From Mya arenaria (lineage: Eukaryota > Mollusca > Bivalvia > Myida > Myidae): a DNA stretch of 64,000 nt. The notes beneath the pieces were generated by a model. The model saw only the letters and a program-made list of their open reading frames with translations, had not been told where the DNA came from and did no database searches. Of this stretch, positions 10,394 to 22,900 are shown piece by piece. The stretch lies in contig NC_069135.1 in NCBI RefSeq assembly GCF_026914265.1, forward strand, positions 4,729,001 through 4,793,000. Direction: 5' to 3'. Positions within the stretch are counted from its first letter, which is position 1; the number at the start of each line of letters is the position of its first letter. Position numbers and translations under genes: made by a program.

Positions 10394-11364
10394 TTCTAGC
10401 TGCACGGGGTGGGGGAGAGGTTGTCACCAGATCTATAGGTATACTCGTATATTACTGGTTCTCCTCTGTATTTTTCTACTATTCATCTACTTGAAACACG
10501 GAAGTTCTGTTTTATATTGCAATGAATTACATGTATTAGAAAACTCTTTGTTTGCTCTGAAAATAAGGATTAGCCATTATTTTTTTATAATTGAATTCAA
10601 GACTTTGTAAACCCACCACTCCTTTAAAGTGTCTTTTTTAAAATGTACTGTATATAAATTTAATTCCAGTCCATAATAAGAAATAATGATCATGTAGATA
10701 GCATAAATTAAGAAAACAGCTTAGCCTGAAACAACGCTTAAAACAAATTTGGACTAAATTTATGAGACTAAAAGGTCTACTTTAGTAGTAATGGTATATA
10801 CATGTACACAAATAAATAATGTAAAAACTTACCTGTATTAAGACATCCGGGTTTGCCGAACAAAAACACATTTAACATTCACTTGATAATTCTATATTTT
10901 ATTTATTTATGCAGACCATTCAAAGCTTTAATATGTGTTCTGTTTAAATTCTCGCGTTTAAATGCGTTTTATTTATACAAACATTAACAAAAATCTTAAA
11001 CTCAGTCAGGCTATTATATTAACCATCGATCCACGATAGGACCTACGTAACTTGATAGTTCTTCTATTTCGTCGTTTGAAACGAAATTTAAAGAGTGTGT
11101 GTGCAATATTTAAAGGTAAATGCTCTAATCACTGTTCGAGATATCACTGGAACTGACAAATGTCCCCCTAAAACCCGAGTCTTACAATTCACAGACACCA
11201 TGACCGTTAATAAGACTTTAACATAAAATGAACATGCGAAGTATGAATTTAAGTCAACATATCTCTTCAACGATTGATATTTACCTAATTTAAAAGGCCT
11301 CTCGCCCAGTATGAACAAAAACTGACTGATGATTTCATCGTGCAATGTATACCTAATACCTAAA
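10394..11364. other. gene-free AT-rich 5' flank
   Basis: Upstream region of the small membrane-protein gene. An 85-codon minus-strand frame near 11088-11345 has no recognisable features. No promoter motif could be assigned with confidence. Confidence 0.4.
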
Positions 11365-12539
11365 CCATAAAGTAGTCTCTTAAGTACAAATATCGACGCA
11401 CAGTTTTAATTAATGTTTTGTGGAATTTAACGTAGAATTTCATGGTGGGAGAAGTGTCTGCTAAGATATCAAGGATGGAAGGATGATTTTCTTAGGGTTT
11501 GATTTTGCTTTTACCGAGAAATTGATATAAAATGTAACAGTTTGTGAATGTGAATGTGAATCAACTAACCTTAGATTGAAATTTTTAAGTGACAAGGAAA
11601 TTAGTATAAACACTTACAATAACGTCAAATGACGCTTATAATAACGGGCAAGAAAAAGTTGCTAGTCCACTCTTATCTGTTTTTGAAGGGGCATAACACA
11701 ACACTTACTAAAACCAGACTTGTTGGCTTAGTTTCATAGGTTCGTTTTGACGCCCACAACGTGTGTACTAAGGTCAATATGAACATTCTGAACGGTTACC
11801 GAATAATGGACACGGTTAAAGTTTTTCTGTACTGACGCCGACAACGAAACAATAATCACGATACATCGCCTTAAAAATAAAAATAAAAGACAAACTAGAA
11901 ATACACTATTTAATATAAAACAAAATATAATTGAAATCAGAAAAAAATAAGCGATATATTCACACAGACTTTGCACTGTGCCAGTTGTATGCGAATTTAG
12001 CCGCTTTAATAGTAATCTCAAACTTATATTTATTTAAGTAAGAAAATTATTAACTGCACTTGAGTGTCCTTTGCAGTTGGCACTGGAAGGTTCCCTTTTA
12101 ACGAGACCATTTGATGTTCTCATATCTCCTTGCTAAGCGATGAGACATCCTATTATTTTACTGATATAAAGTTGCTAATGATATATCAACGAATATGAAA
12201 TTATGCATTTACGAGTTTTTACAAATTCATTGACCATCGTACTGAAGTGAATGAGCTGTATTGTCGACCGGCCACCTTTTCCGAAAAAAATGCAAATGGT
12301 TGTTGGTCTAAAATCTGATAAAATGTTCTTTCGTAAAATTTGGTCAGCTCCTTAACATTAAACATGTCACAAAGTATGTATGTTTAAGTCGTTTAACTTG
12401 ATTGTTAATAAATAAAACATGAACATTTAACTTTGAAGATTTAAGACAAATGGCCCAGGTTAAAACAATCTTGCAATGTTATGTTAAGCTCTACATTTTG
12501 TTAGTCATAAACTAAGCTTATATTAAGTTTTAAAAGAAT
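11365..12539 (-). repeat. diverged leading fragment of the PLCXD repeat unit (unit 0)
   Basis: Block-wise similarity to 22,700-24,450 and 33,620-35,360, for example GAAGTGTCTGCTAAG at about 11450, 22806 and 33718, and shared GAAGATTT and AAAATACAACAAAACT words near the right end. It is clearly more diverged than units 1 and 2 are from each other. It lacks a segment of several hundred bases that in the other units carries the membrane micro-ORF. It probably marks a former extra unit whose gene body is gone or lies outside. Confidence 0.6.
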
Positions 12540-13466
12540 AAAAAATACAACAAAACTAATACATCATTGTATGAATTGTTTTCGAAAATTATAAGTTCAA
12601 GGATTGAATGAATCTGTCAAATGTACAGTTATCGCTTTACTTTCTAGATACCTTCTTACTTTGTCAGATATGGTACTTGTCCGCAACAGTAAACAACCAT
12701 ATCAGCAACTATATAATTCATTACATGTATCAGAACAAGAACATATCAATTTGAAACTAAAGGACTTGCAAGATGGACTCTGGTTCCATCAAGTACCCTG
12801 TGTTTGTTTTGTTCAGACGGTGTCATGTGAAACCTCCACATTCAATGACCAACTATTATTTAACAGAAGAAACAGCTTTGATAAGTTTTGTGTTGGAAAA
12901 GTGGAAAAAACAAACGCGATGAAGTATAATCAATTATTTAAATGCGTGTATCTGATGCAATATTAATCACCGAAGTTTATGGGTCTACCAAGTGTGAATA
13001 TGAGCTACACCGTCCATATCAAGCCATAACCCTTAGTTACCTTTCGAAAAGATTGCCTTGTGGATAGAATCACTTCATGAAAACATTTGAAGGACCCCAT
13101 CCGTCTTGCTTAACAAAGTTTTGCAACATTCCAGATACAAATGTCTTTAAAATAATTTCAGCTCAGTGTTTATAGTCCTGCATACTAAGGGCATTCGTCC
13201 AACTGCTATAATCAATAAAGATATTGAATGAAAACAAAATCCCTTAAGCCAGCGCTCCGAACAAGCACATATAGCGCCGACGACGACAAACGACGACGTA
13301 CATAGATCTATAGGCAATCATAAAATAAATGAGATATCAACAGATTTTTTGGCCATGGGCATTAGTTGTATCGTCTTTAGTAGTTTATTAGTGTGGCAAC
13401 TAGCACAGTGGCCTAATTAATAATGTAATATTTTAAGTATAATAAACAATTGCACAATATATATTT

Positions 13467-16400
13467 CTAAACATAGTTCATTTCTATAACCTTTCTCGTA
13501 AAGTCATCCATCTGCACATAGTCCGCCATCGCAATATTAACACATTTTTGTCCTCTCTTCTTTGTCTTTAACCAAGCGAGGCCGGCAGGGTTCGCCTTTT
13601 TGGCGAGGACCTCCTGGATACCTCCGAACGGATGCCAAATGATGGACCATGTATCCGGTGTAAGAACACATTGGGCCACATGGAACATCATCTGCTTGCA
13701 CGTTGACGTCGCAATATAAACACCTTTTGGTCCTCTCTTCTTTGTCTTTAACCAAGCGAGGGCAGCAGGGTTCGCATTTTTGGCGAGGTCTCCCTTGATA
13801 CCTCCTGTCAGATGACTCATGATGAAGCATGTATCCGGTGTAAGAACACATTGGGCCACATGGAACATCATCGGCTTGCACGTTGACGTCGTCTGCTCAA
13901 GGAAAGCCACCATTTTGGTGACGCTCGTGGTGTGCGGCCATGGTGAGCAGATACAATCGTTTCCTGGCCATAGCTGGCAAAAGTCTCTGGCCATCTGTAA
14001 AAAGTAAGATGAAAAATATACATTTTCTATTTCTGTGGTTAAATGAGTGTGTGCCATGGTCAACAGGAAGCAGCTGCCGAAATAATGCATGGCATTATGT
14101 TGTACCCAGGGGTTCTTAGAGCTGACAATTGCCAATCCTGAAAAAGCCCGGGCCTGTTTGAGTGTAAGGGCCCTAAGCAGTGAATCTAAGACTCCTTTTT
14201 TAAGTGTTTCTTAAGTCAGTTATATTCATTTCAATGTCCATACAAAAACACACAACTTGTGCAACAATACAATAACCTGTGGATAAAAAAAAATCAATTT
14301 TGATTTTATGGTTGATCTGAAGTTCAGAACTTCTGAGTACATAGAGCAGCTAAATCGAATCCCGTTCGCATAGTTCACTTTTTGTAGGAAAAAGCCGAAA
14401 ACAGACAGTCCTCTGTGCTCAACTCCACCTTACATTTCTTGTTTACCAACGCTTATACATAAGGCCTAAAAATGTTTGTTTCGGGGAACGCGTGCGTGAC
14501 CCTACCTCATAAAAGCCGCCGACCTTAGTAATAAACAAAACACCATAAACACATTTTTAAACATAATTATAACAACAGTATATGAGTGATATTGTTGTGC
14601 CCAGATACTATGACACTCTATGAAGTTGTTTTTTTGTGAAAGAGACCTGAATTTCAAGATAAAATTTGTTATTGTTATTAACATAAGTGCTACCATACCT
14701 GAACATTATAAATAATTACAAATAATATTACTATTCATTTAATTCTACACTTTCCTCATTCCATTGAGAGCAATTTGACATTCGGATGGTTAAAAATATC
14801 ATGAACTGATTCTGGATTCGCATTTGTCAAAACAGCAAATCAGATAGACTATACCCCACCCGTTAATTACAAGCGATTAAGATTCTAAACGTTCAATTAT
14901 GGCTTTCTTCGTTATGTTGGTGTTAAAATGCATTTGTTTTCCGCACCACTGGTAAGACGTTTTATCCTATTTCTTGCAAGTTTTGATCGTAAGTTTCCTG
15001 TACTCACACATTGTCAGCCATTTTGTTATTGAAGTATTCCCTAGTATACATCTGGACCAAACCCAGCTTACCCTTATAGATAATGATATGCGGGGTTTTG
15101 ATCAAGAGTTCACAACACGTCTGGTTTGTACAACAGCTGTTCTCAAACTCCCCGAGATCTGCGCACAGACCAGTGACGTAAGCACTTTATAAGTAAATAG
15201 GTCAAATAGAGCATACGCACTACACTCTCCCCTGTTTCTTTTGTTCGGACCACGCCGGGGGTTGACTGAAAACAAGCCAAGGGAACATGAACTAACCCGA
15301 CCACTGCTTTATGACTGGTCCAATGATCGTCATCTGCACCCTGGGCCTCACGGAGATCACTCAAGGTAAATCCCCATATGACTCTCCTATGTCTGCAAAC
15401 ATTGACACTGACCACATCATCCTTTTTCAGAGTCTCAATAAAACATCTTACCCTCCAGGACCTGCTATCTGCTACACTAGGTACTGGCAGAGTAGCCAGT
15501 GGACTAGTCTGCACTGCTGTCGGAGAAGCCTGAGTATCCTACTTCAGAGGCAACTATTGGCGGAGAACACCCTCGGTCAACCGGCTTGCCACAGTTGTCA
15601 CAGGAATGGTGCTGTAGCTCTGTAATGTATTGAGCACTCGCTGATCCCCTGTGCACAACCTCGCTCTGCATCACTGAGCCCTCCAACCACGCGATAATTA
15701 GTGCCCGCTGCGCACTTCCCGATGCGGCTGTAGCCCTAACTTCATGACAAAAGCTCCCGGATGCTGAATTAACGAAGGCGCTATCTTCTAACAACCTCAG
15801 CCTTCTGTGCGGCCAGCGAAACTACATCTACTTCCCGGCAAAATGAACCCCGTTGGTGTCAGTCCTAACGTCGTACTTACAACTCCCGCAAGGGACATCT
15901 TTAGCTGCAACTCTAGCGACATATGAATTGCAGTGATCAGGGTGTGGGATACGAGATAACGCATCTGCATTCACATGCTTCTTTCCTGGCCGATGCTCCA
16001 TTTTCATGTTGAACTGAGCCAATTCCTCAGTCGAACGAGCCTTGAAATTCAACAACCAAGTCAAACTTGAGCTCCCGTTTCGGACCTTGAAAAATCGACC
16101 AAGAAAATAATGTCTATACTGTCGAGTAAATCTTACAAGTGCTAACAGCTCTTTTCTCGAGGTGCAGTACCTTCTCAGCCCCCTTGTTAGAGCGTAACTG
16201 CCGTATGCAACGACATAATCGACACCGTTCTGAATTTGCAGAAGTTCTGCGCCGGTCGTTATCAAATCCTTCTTAAGTAGGTCAAACGCATTTTGCTGTT
16301 CCTCGCCCCTCTGGAGCTTGTCGCATAAAGCGCTCACCTATCAACGAGAAATCTTGATAAAGCTCCGGTGAAAGTAAGCATGACACATGAAGCGCTCAGC

Positions 16401-19400
16401 GTCTTTTGAGCACTCGGGAACGCCCCAGTTAGAAACTGCTTCAATACCAGCAGAAGTCATAACGTATGTACCGCCACTTACTCTTCTGCCGAGAAATTCA
16501 CATTTCTTTGCTTTTAGTTTCTGACCATGAAGTCTATCACGCTGCAACATATCACTTAGATTCTGTATGACACCAGCTTGCAACCTCTTCTTCTGAAGAT
16601 GCAGGGGTTGTTCTGCGAAGACGCTGATTTATGGGCGTGGCATTACCAGGGACGATACCATGTTCAATGTTGGTTAATGAACCGAGATAGGGTTCGTCTT
16701 TAACAAACACGTCTTCATAGGAGGTCAAGAGTTGCGCTAGTGCAACTTGTTGGTCAGCTGTCAAACGTTCAATAGATGCTTCGAACATACTCCGGGGGTG
16801 CTTTGGCACCTTGGTTGTTTGATCAGGCAAAGACTTGGCACTCGTGATTAGTAAATGTGTGTCGCTATCTTCTTGGGCGACTGAGGAGACGGTATGGTCC
16901 ATTTAATTGGCGGGATAGGCACCAACCCACCACTTTTACTCTTCTAAGGAGATGGCAACTGTCGCTTGCTTTGACAATACACATAACCGGCTTAGTGCCA
17001 GCTTTTCGCATTATCCTACGACCAAACACTTTACCATCTTCACAAGGCTCCACATAGTAGTCTGGCACCTCGGAGCTTATGACACAATCTACGTTTGCTA
17101 GTGAGTTAGGAGAGATGACACGGAGATTTGCGACTGTCACGCGAGCAACAATAGGTGCACCCATCTAACCCGAGTTATCTCGCAACCCTCGTAGTTCATG
17201 TATGTCATTACCTTGCTTCATGAGGTCCACCCCAAAGTACATTTCTTGCTTAATGAGGGCGACATAGAATGGACCGATATGACAAAGGTTGCCGATTAAC
17301 AGCTTCAGCAATGAAGCCTTGCATGGACATTTACGACCGATTGTGTCGAGCCTCACGTCACGAAGTTTATTTGGGGGCTTTTTAAGCTCTGAAAAAAAAC
17401 GGTCTAAAAGATAGTTACCTCAGCGGCCGATTCGACCATGGCGTTTACTTCTACATTGCCCACACGTACTGGTATTGTAAACGCCATCAGCTGACAGAGA
17501 ACTTGGTGTTGAGCAAGGAGCAGGTGTTTCGACTTGTTCTTCTGACTGTATGTTATTTGTGGTCTCATTAAATGAAACACTTGATGGGGCATTTGGTACT
17601 CTATTGGATGGTACGGTTTAATCAAAAACAAGTTTGCTACTAACTACTTTTCGCTCTGCTGGGCTTGAACCGGATTCATTCTGGATCGAGTATCGGCTCC
17701 CTGTCCCGACCCTGTTGAGTTCAAAATAAGGCCTTAAACTCTTTCTTGTGAGGACATTCAGCACTCCTATGAGAGACGCTAGGCAACAATGATGTAAGTT
17801 GATCAATACGGTCATTCAACTGCTTTTGTGCAACACGTACAGTTGTCAAAACCGTTCACCACAGACTCCATATTGGAATGTATCTAAGATAACAAGGACA
17901 TACATCATTATTGAGCAAAAAGGGCAACTTGTCTGTGTTTCCTCGCTTAGATTTCCATAACAGAACACTATTAAAATAGCGTTATATTGCTGAAATAACA
18001 TCGCGAGATTCATGCTTAATATAAAAAAATATAATATAATTCGGTATTTACGGAACGTGCGCACCAGCGGAAGACGTAGTGTTTACTGAAAGTTAATAAA
18101 TATTTTGATGTAAATACATATTATATCTGTTGGAACAATGGTTCTCAGATCGAGTGCTGTATAATAAAACGTAATAAAGCTGTTAAAACTTACAAACTGT
18201 TTTCAATACGTGATTAAAATTGGTACGGACTATAGAATTGTCTGCTTTATATCAGAGTTGAGTCGGTCACCTCAGAGCCAAACTGACAAGAAGTTGAAAC
18301 TGAATATAATTTGTTATAGCTGGTGTCCATATACATTTGCGTCAAGTATATTTCACTAGCGTGAAACAAGGGTAGCCCCCCCCCCCCATACAATATTTGC
18401 AAGAAACAGCGCTATTTGCAAGAACAATATGCTACCTGACCTACTTAGTAATTTTGGGGATGTTGCCCTAAACAAACATTTTGTGGCCTTACTTTAACAT
18501 ATGCTAAAGACTTATCCTGCCGAGATATGTTATGTTCATCTTAAAACCTTATCCGGAATTCAAATGAAGGAATTTTGACGGACATTCTGATTTACTGCAC
18601 TGTTGCCACATGCAAAGACTTGAAATGACATTATTTGTAGGCATTCATGCCCATACCTTATTATGATAAATGACGATGACTTGTAGACCATTCTCCCACA
18701 TCGTACTAAGCGTTAGGTTTTCTATTTCAACACACACAAACATCTTTTCTCCACATATATCTATCAACTTCTGTATAAGCTCAGTGTGTTCTTCATCAGA
18801 CATGTCATAGAAATGGTTGAAATCCAGAATCACCACTTCTTTGTCATGTTCTCTGAGGAATTCGAAAATTTCTCTAACGCCATCTTCGACCGAGATTCCA
18901 AACAACGTGTTGAGAAAGTGGAACTTCCCCGTCGTCCGCCGGGGTGCCACCCGGAGGTCAAAATACCTGACGCCGGCGACCAGCTGCTCCCGGAAGCTAC
19001 AGTCCTGGGTCACACTCCACTTATAGATAATGGCCGCGAAAATCCTTCCAAGAATCCACACGACCGGGACGGCATCGGGACCTATCTCGGATTTCGGATC
19101 TAAACTGTAGCTGAAGGAATCGTGTGAGCCTGAAACGACATTTTTTCATGGGTGTATCCAGGATTTCACCGAACGGTTACAGCCTACATATCAATAGCAG
19201 AAAATATATTTAATTGGGGATATTTTAGAAATATCTCGAGTATCATTCTTGTCCAAATTGATGCAAAACCACTCTCATTTCAAGTATTTAATGATAAATT
19301 CATATGGTGTAGCACTTAGGGCAGGTAACCGTGGGCTGGATATATGTTTTTAGTACCCGTTAGCCGACCATTAATAATGCAGTTTAACCGCCTAATGACT

Positions 19401-19988
19401 TGGGGAAGCTGGTTTAAATAATGTTGAAGTAAATAATGTAAGTATCTTTCGCATGTTTGCGGGGCGGATGTAATAATCAGAAGGAACGTGCGGGAGCCGG
19501 AAAGGATTTACTATATATATAATGGTTTCAGAACTTATCCATCCCTTCTTAATCCGCTAATGAAAACAACGATTTCTAACAATAGCCTGCCAGAGACTTT
19601 GTAAATTGTCATGTCAACAATCACCATTCTTAGTAGGGATTTTTATTGAAGTTCTTGATAGTGTGAAAACTTTTATTGCAGTTAGAAAACTCTCGTCTCC
19701 CTACCTAATAGTTGGTGAGCATACATGATCCCCAGGGGCCCGAACCGCGGCGATTCCGGCCCTATAGGCTTTCCCCGCCGGTGATAGCACCGGTAACAAC
19801 CCAAATTCACGCAAACGAGCCAATATTCGACACAACGTTCGCTCTAAGAACATTTCCTACTATGTCTGTTTAATAATAAGATACCCACCAGGGATAGCCA
19901 ATTCCGAGATGCGCGTGTCATGTAGGGCAACGGGAAGGTTCCCCATCCAGTTTCTTAAGTCAGATCGTCCATCGCCGCTCTCAGCCAT
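13467..19988 (-). CDS. PLCXD-like PI-PLC X-domain protein, copy A (probably catalytically altered)
   Basis: Three exons: 19889-19988 (start MAESGDGRSD), 18657-19129 and 13467-13994, joined in phase (G|GC, then phase 0), 366 residues. Family members hydrolyse or bind phosphoinositides using a TIM-barrel X domain at membranes. Seen: SHDSFSY with the first catalytic His at about residue 36, GVRYFDLR with Asp/Arg at about 91/93, the REHDKEVVILDF strand, and a C-terminal NIAMADYVQMDDF strand. The second catalytic His (HFLHTLF in copies B and C) is Asn here (HFLNTLF, residue 107). Exon 3 holds a 60-residue in-frame duplication absent from B and C, which explains the length of 366 against 306. Both changes argue against normal catalysis, while the frame is fully open. 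Intron 2 (4.7 kb) contains the Gypsy-type fossil in the same orientation. A possible AATAAA lies about 78 bases past the stop (13384-13389). Whether it is expressed is unknown. Confidence 0.85.
13531..13890 (-). repeat. 180-bp in-frame exon duplication
   Basis: Two adjacent 180-base modules (TCCTCTCTTCTTTGTCTTTA recurs at 13551 and 13731). The module read first in the protein is almost identical to copy B. The second differs at roughly one base in eight, more than A differs from B, so it is not a simple recent self-duplication. Unequal exchange with another, more distant copy is a plausible source. Confidence 0.88.
13995..15189 (-). other. PLCXD A intron 2, proximal part
   Basis: Intronic sequence shared with unit 2 (25776-26939), its first several hundred bases also recognisable in unit C (37151-37700). 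Nothing else is visible in it. Reading frames here are short and unsupported. Confidence 0.5.
15190..17880 (-). mobile_element. Ty3/Gypsy-type LTR retroelement fossil (copy in unit 1)
   Basis: A fossil in the same orientation as the host gene, inside PLCXD A intron 2. Recognisable parts in order are the end of gag with a zinc-knuckle remnant, a retroviral-type protease region, reverse transcriptase, RNase H and the start of integrase. No terminal repeats are visible, so it is a fragment. It is clearly broken, with multiple breaks (on the order of ten). The related copy at the same site in unit 2, and its absence from unit C, place the insertion after the C lineage split and before the A/B duplication. 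Confidence 0.8.
17881..18656 (-). other. PLCXD A intron 2, distal part
   Basis: AT-rich intron with a poly-C tract near 18370. Differences from unit 2 in the last 235 bases before exon 2 number about 15-17, clearly more than in intron 1. Confidence 0.5.
19690..19812. other. conserved GC-rich block in PLCXD intron 1
   Basis: A GC-rich stretch just downstream of exon 1 (around GATCCCCAGGGGCCCGAACC) is found in all three PLCXD genes (about 31366-31487 in B, 39786-39905 in C). It is better conserved between A and C than the rest of intron 1. It has a one-base length difference in C, so a shared reading frame is not maintained. A regulatory or RNA-structural element is more likely than an exon. 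Confidence 0.45.
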
Positions 19989-22900
19989 TTCACAAGTATT
20001 ATTTTTAAGAGTCTTGTCAAGTTTGTAAGTTGACTGCAATTATCCTCAGCTCTTTATGTAGCTGAATATTAAAGAAATTTTAATACAAATAATTCTCATT
20101 TCAATTATATAACTTAACACATATATGTAGAAATTCGAAATAAGTTAAACTTATCATTAACATGATAAATGTGATGCATCTTATGCATAGAAACAAAACC
20201 GCAACTTCAATTTTTTTTAGTTAATGCATGAAGCAACATAAAGACAATTGTTATTCTTAACACTACAATATTAACACAATTATCCCATGCACGACAAACA
20301 TATTATTAAAAAAAAACAATTGTTTTATAATGCCGAATAATAAAGGGTTGGGTGGGCGGGTTAAATTGATTTTCAACTGACTGCCAAGACAAACAAAGAT
20401 CGAATGAAATCAAAGTGCCGAAAGCACTGATGGATAAAGGCTACATTTAGAGTTGACAACTGAATTATAAACATTGTCTATTGTTTTTACTGATATCATA
20501 TATTATATTTCCAAACAAAAAGCATTATAAATTATGTATGTAATTGCTAGTGCATTAGTTTTACATATCTCAACACACATTCATGTATCGAAGCTTTGAG
20601 AGTGCTGAATGCGGCCATGCCTTTATAATACTGCCAGTCAAGTTTGTTGAATAAAGAAATGTAATAAAACTTATATCCTCGAAGGTTGACATTAACAATG
20701 AAGTTTCTAACTAAATCCTTGGATGCTATCAATGAAGGGAGTCTGTAAGAAAGTCATGGTTTCAAAGGAAGTCTTTGAAATACTAAGGAAGTTAGGTGAT
20801 GTAGTTAGTTGAAGTATAAATTAATGTGGTTGCTCAGGTTGTCATTGGTTGCAATTGATGTAAGTTGCCGCTTAGGACGTAAGAAGTTGCTAAGGAAGGC
20901 GGTTGTTGCTAAGAAATGTATTGGTTGCTAAAGAAGAAAGTGATCGCTAAGTTGGTCAATGGTTGCCATGGAGGTCATTGGTTGCTAAAATGTGGTTCAT
21001 TGGCTGCTATTAATCTAAGTAGTAGCTGAAAAAGTAAGCGGTTGCTTAGGCAGTTATTGGTTGTTAAAGAAGTTATAAATGACTTAGTAAGTCAATGATT
21101 GCCAAGGAATTCTTTAGTTGCTTAGTGGTTAGTTGTTTCTTAGGAAGACATTTGTTGCTAAGAAGGTCATTTGTTGCTTTAAAGACATGGTTGCGAAGGA
21201 AGTGGTTAATCCCTAAAGAAATCATTTTATTGGTTGCATAGTGAGTAAATAGTTGATAGTAAAGTTATTGATTGCTAAGCACAATTCTCGCCGAAAGTTG
21301 CATGCTCGCTCAAAAATGTTCAGTAATGTGGTACGATTTCAAACATAAGAAACAAAAAGAAAATAAGAATAAAAACTGATTCGAGCGATTTCATTGTAAT
21401 TAGAATAACGAGACTGTGATAATGATTACGGCTTTTTACCTCTACGCAAGCTCGTGGAAATTGTTCGATGTTGTCCATATTGAGGGATAAGAGAAAATAA
21501 TGTTGTTGTTGTTTTTTGTATCTGTATGTACTTAAAGCTGTTTCATTCATATAGATTAGTTAACCATGATGTGTTTATCACATGCATCAACGTTCGAGTC
21601 GCAAATATTTAAATATTTGAAATACGTCGGTAATCTGATTTATTGAGGAACACAAAACGTATGGCCGTAGAATTTATGTGGTGTTTGCTATACATATATA
21701 CGGTATTGCTTTGTAAATCAAGTAGGTACGTTTTTACACACAGAAAGTCATTAGGAAGGAATGAGATATTGTGATCAAATTTGGAACACGTGATTTTTTC
21801 TAAGTTTGGGTCGATATTGCTATTACTTAGAACAGAATAATGGTCTCTGCTCGTTTACTTCAGTGAGAAATTAGGTATTGTGACCAACCTTGATATTTAA
21901 GCAGCTTGCATAATAATTATAAACGTTCATTAAGGAGAGCATGGAACAAAATCATTGTAAACTAAAGTTTGCTCAATAATTTCTTATCAAATTGTACTGT
22001 AGTTGCAGATTATTTGAAGGTTCGAATTAGACATACATGTATATTGTATATAAACAGTGTAACTATCATTTTTGTCCCATTTTACATGCTATCCCCAGTA
22101 CACATTTCTCAACTTTGAAACTATCCTCAGTACATAATACGACATTCCCCAGTACAATACTGTGAATATTTCTAAGGGTATATCTTTAACAGTTTAAAAG
22201 TGACCTTACCAGTTCTTACAATAAAAATAGTTAAGCAAATGCTTGTACAATCCTTCAATTCAAATTGTTTATTTATTCCATATATTTCCTTAAAATAACA
22301 ATACTTGTCGAAATTCTGTGAATTTTGAGGTGATCATCTCAGATTTGAAGTAACACTTTTCATGGTCTACTAGATCGTAAGGATTATAAAGTACTCCATA
22401 GGCCAATTTTAGCATTCAGCTATAAGCTCTATTAGTTGTTTCATTTGTGGATACAGTGATAAGCGTTAACACAGAAAGATCTTACCTCTGGTAAAGAAAA
22501 CCAATTGCATATTTGTCTGTTTACTTATCACTTTTTGAGCTATATCCGGTGTCCGTTCCCCCACAATGGATGTGTTATCTCGAGAGGAGGTGCTTCGGCG
22601 CTACAGACTTAATCCGGAGAGTATTGTTACATGTTTCCTTTACTGGAGAGGGCAACTCAGCGTTCTTATCCACGCAACAACGCGGATGAAAATCATAAAG
22701 TGGTCTCTTAAGAACACATTGTCACATCAAACATATTTAAGAGTGTCGACTCATTGTTTTAATTAATACTTTGTTTTATTTAACGTAAAATTACAATGTG
22801 GGCGAAGTGTCTGCTAAGTTATTTAGGATGGTAGGATGATTTTCGGAGTTTGATTTTACTTTTACTAAGAAATTGATACAAAAGATAACAGTATACAATT

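Noticed and set aside
12604-12966. 120-codon plus-strand frame, partly repeated at 24520-24711 and near 35420
   Set aside because: The frame is not kept in units 2 and 3, has no recognisable features, and lies in the shared block downstream of PLCXD exon 3.
15311-15625. Plus-strand frames of about 100 codons repeated in both PLCXD intron 2 copies
   Set aside because: Antisense shadows of the Gypsy-type fossil, shared only because the segment was duplicated.
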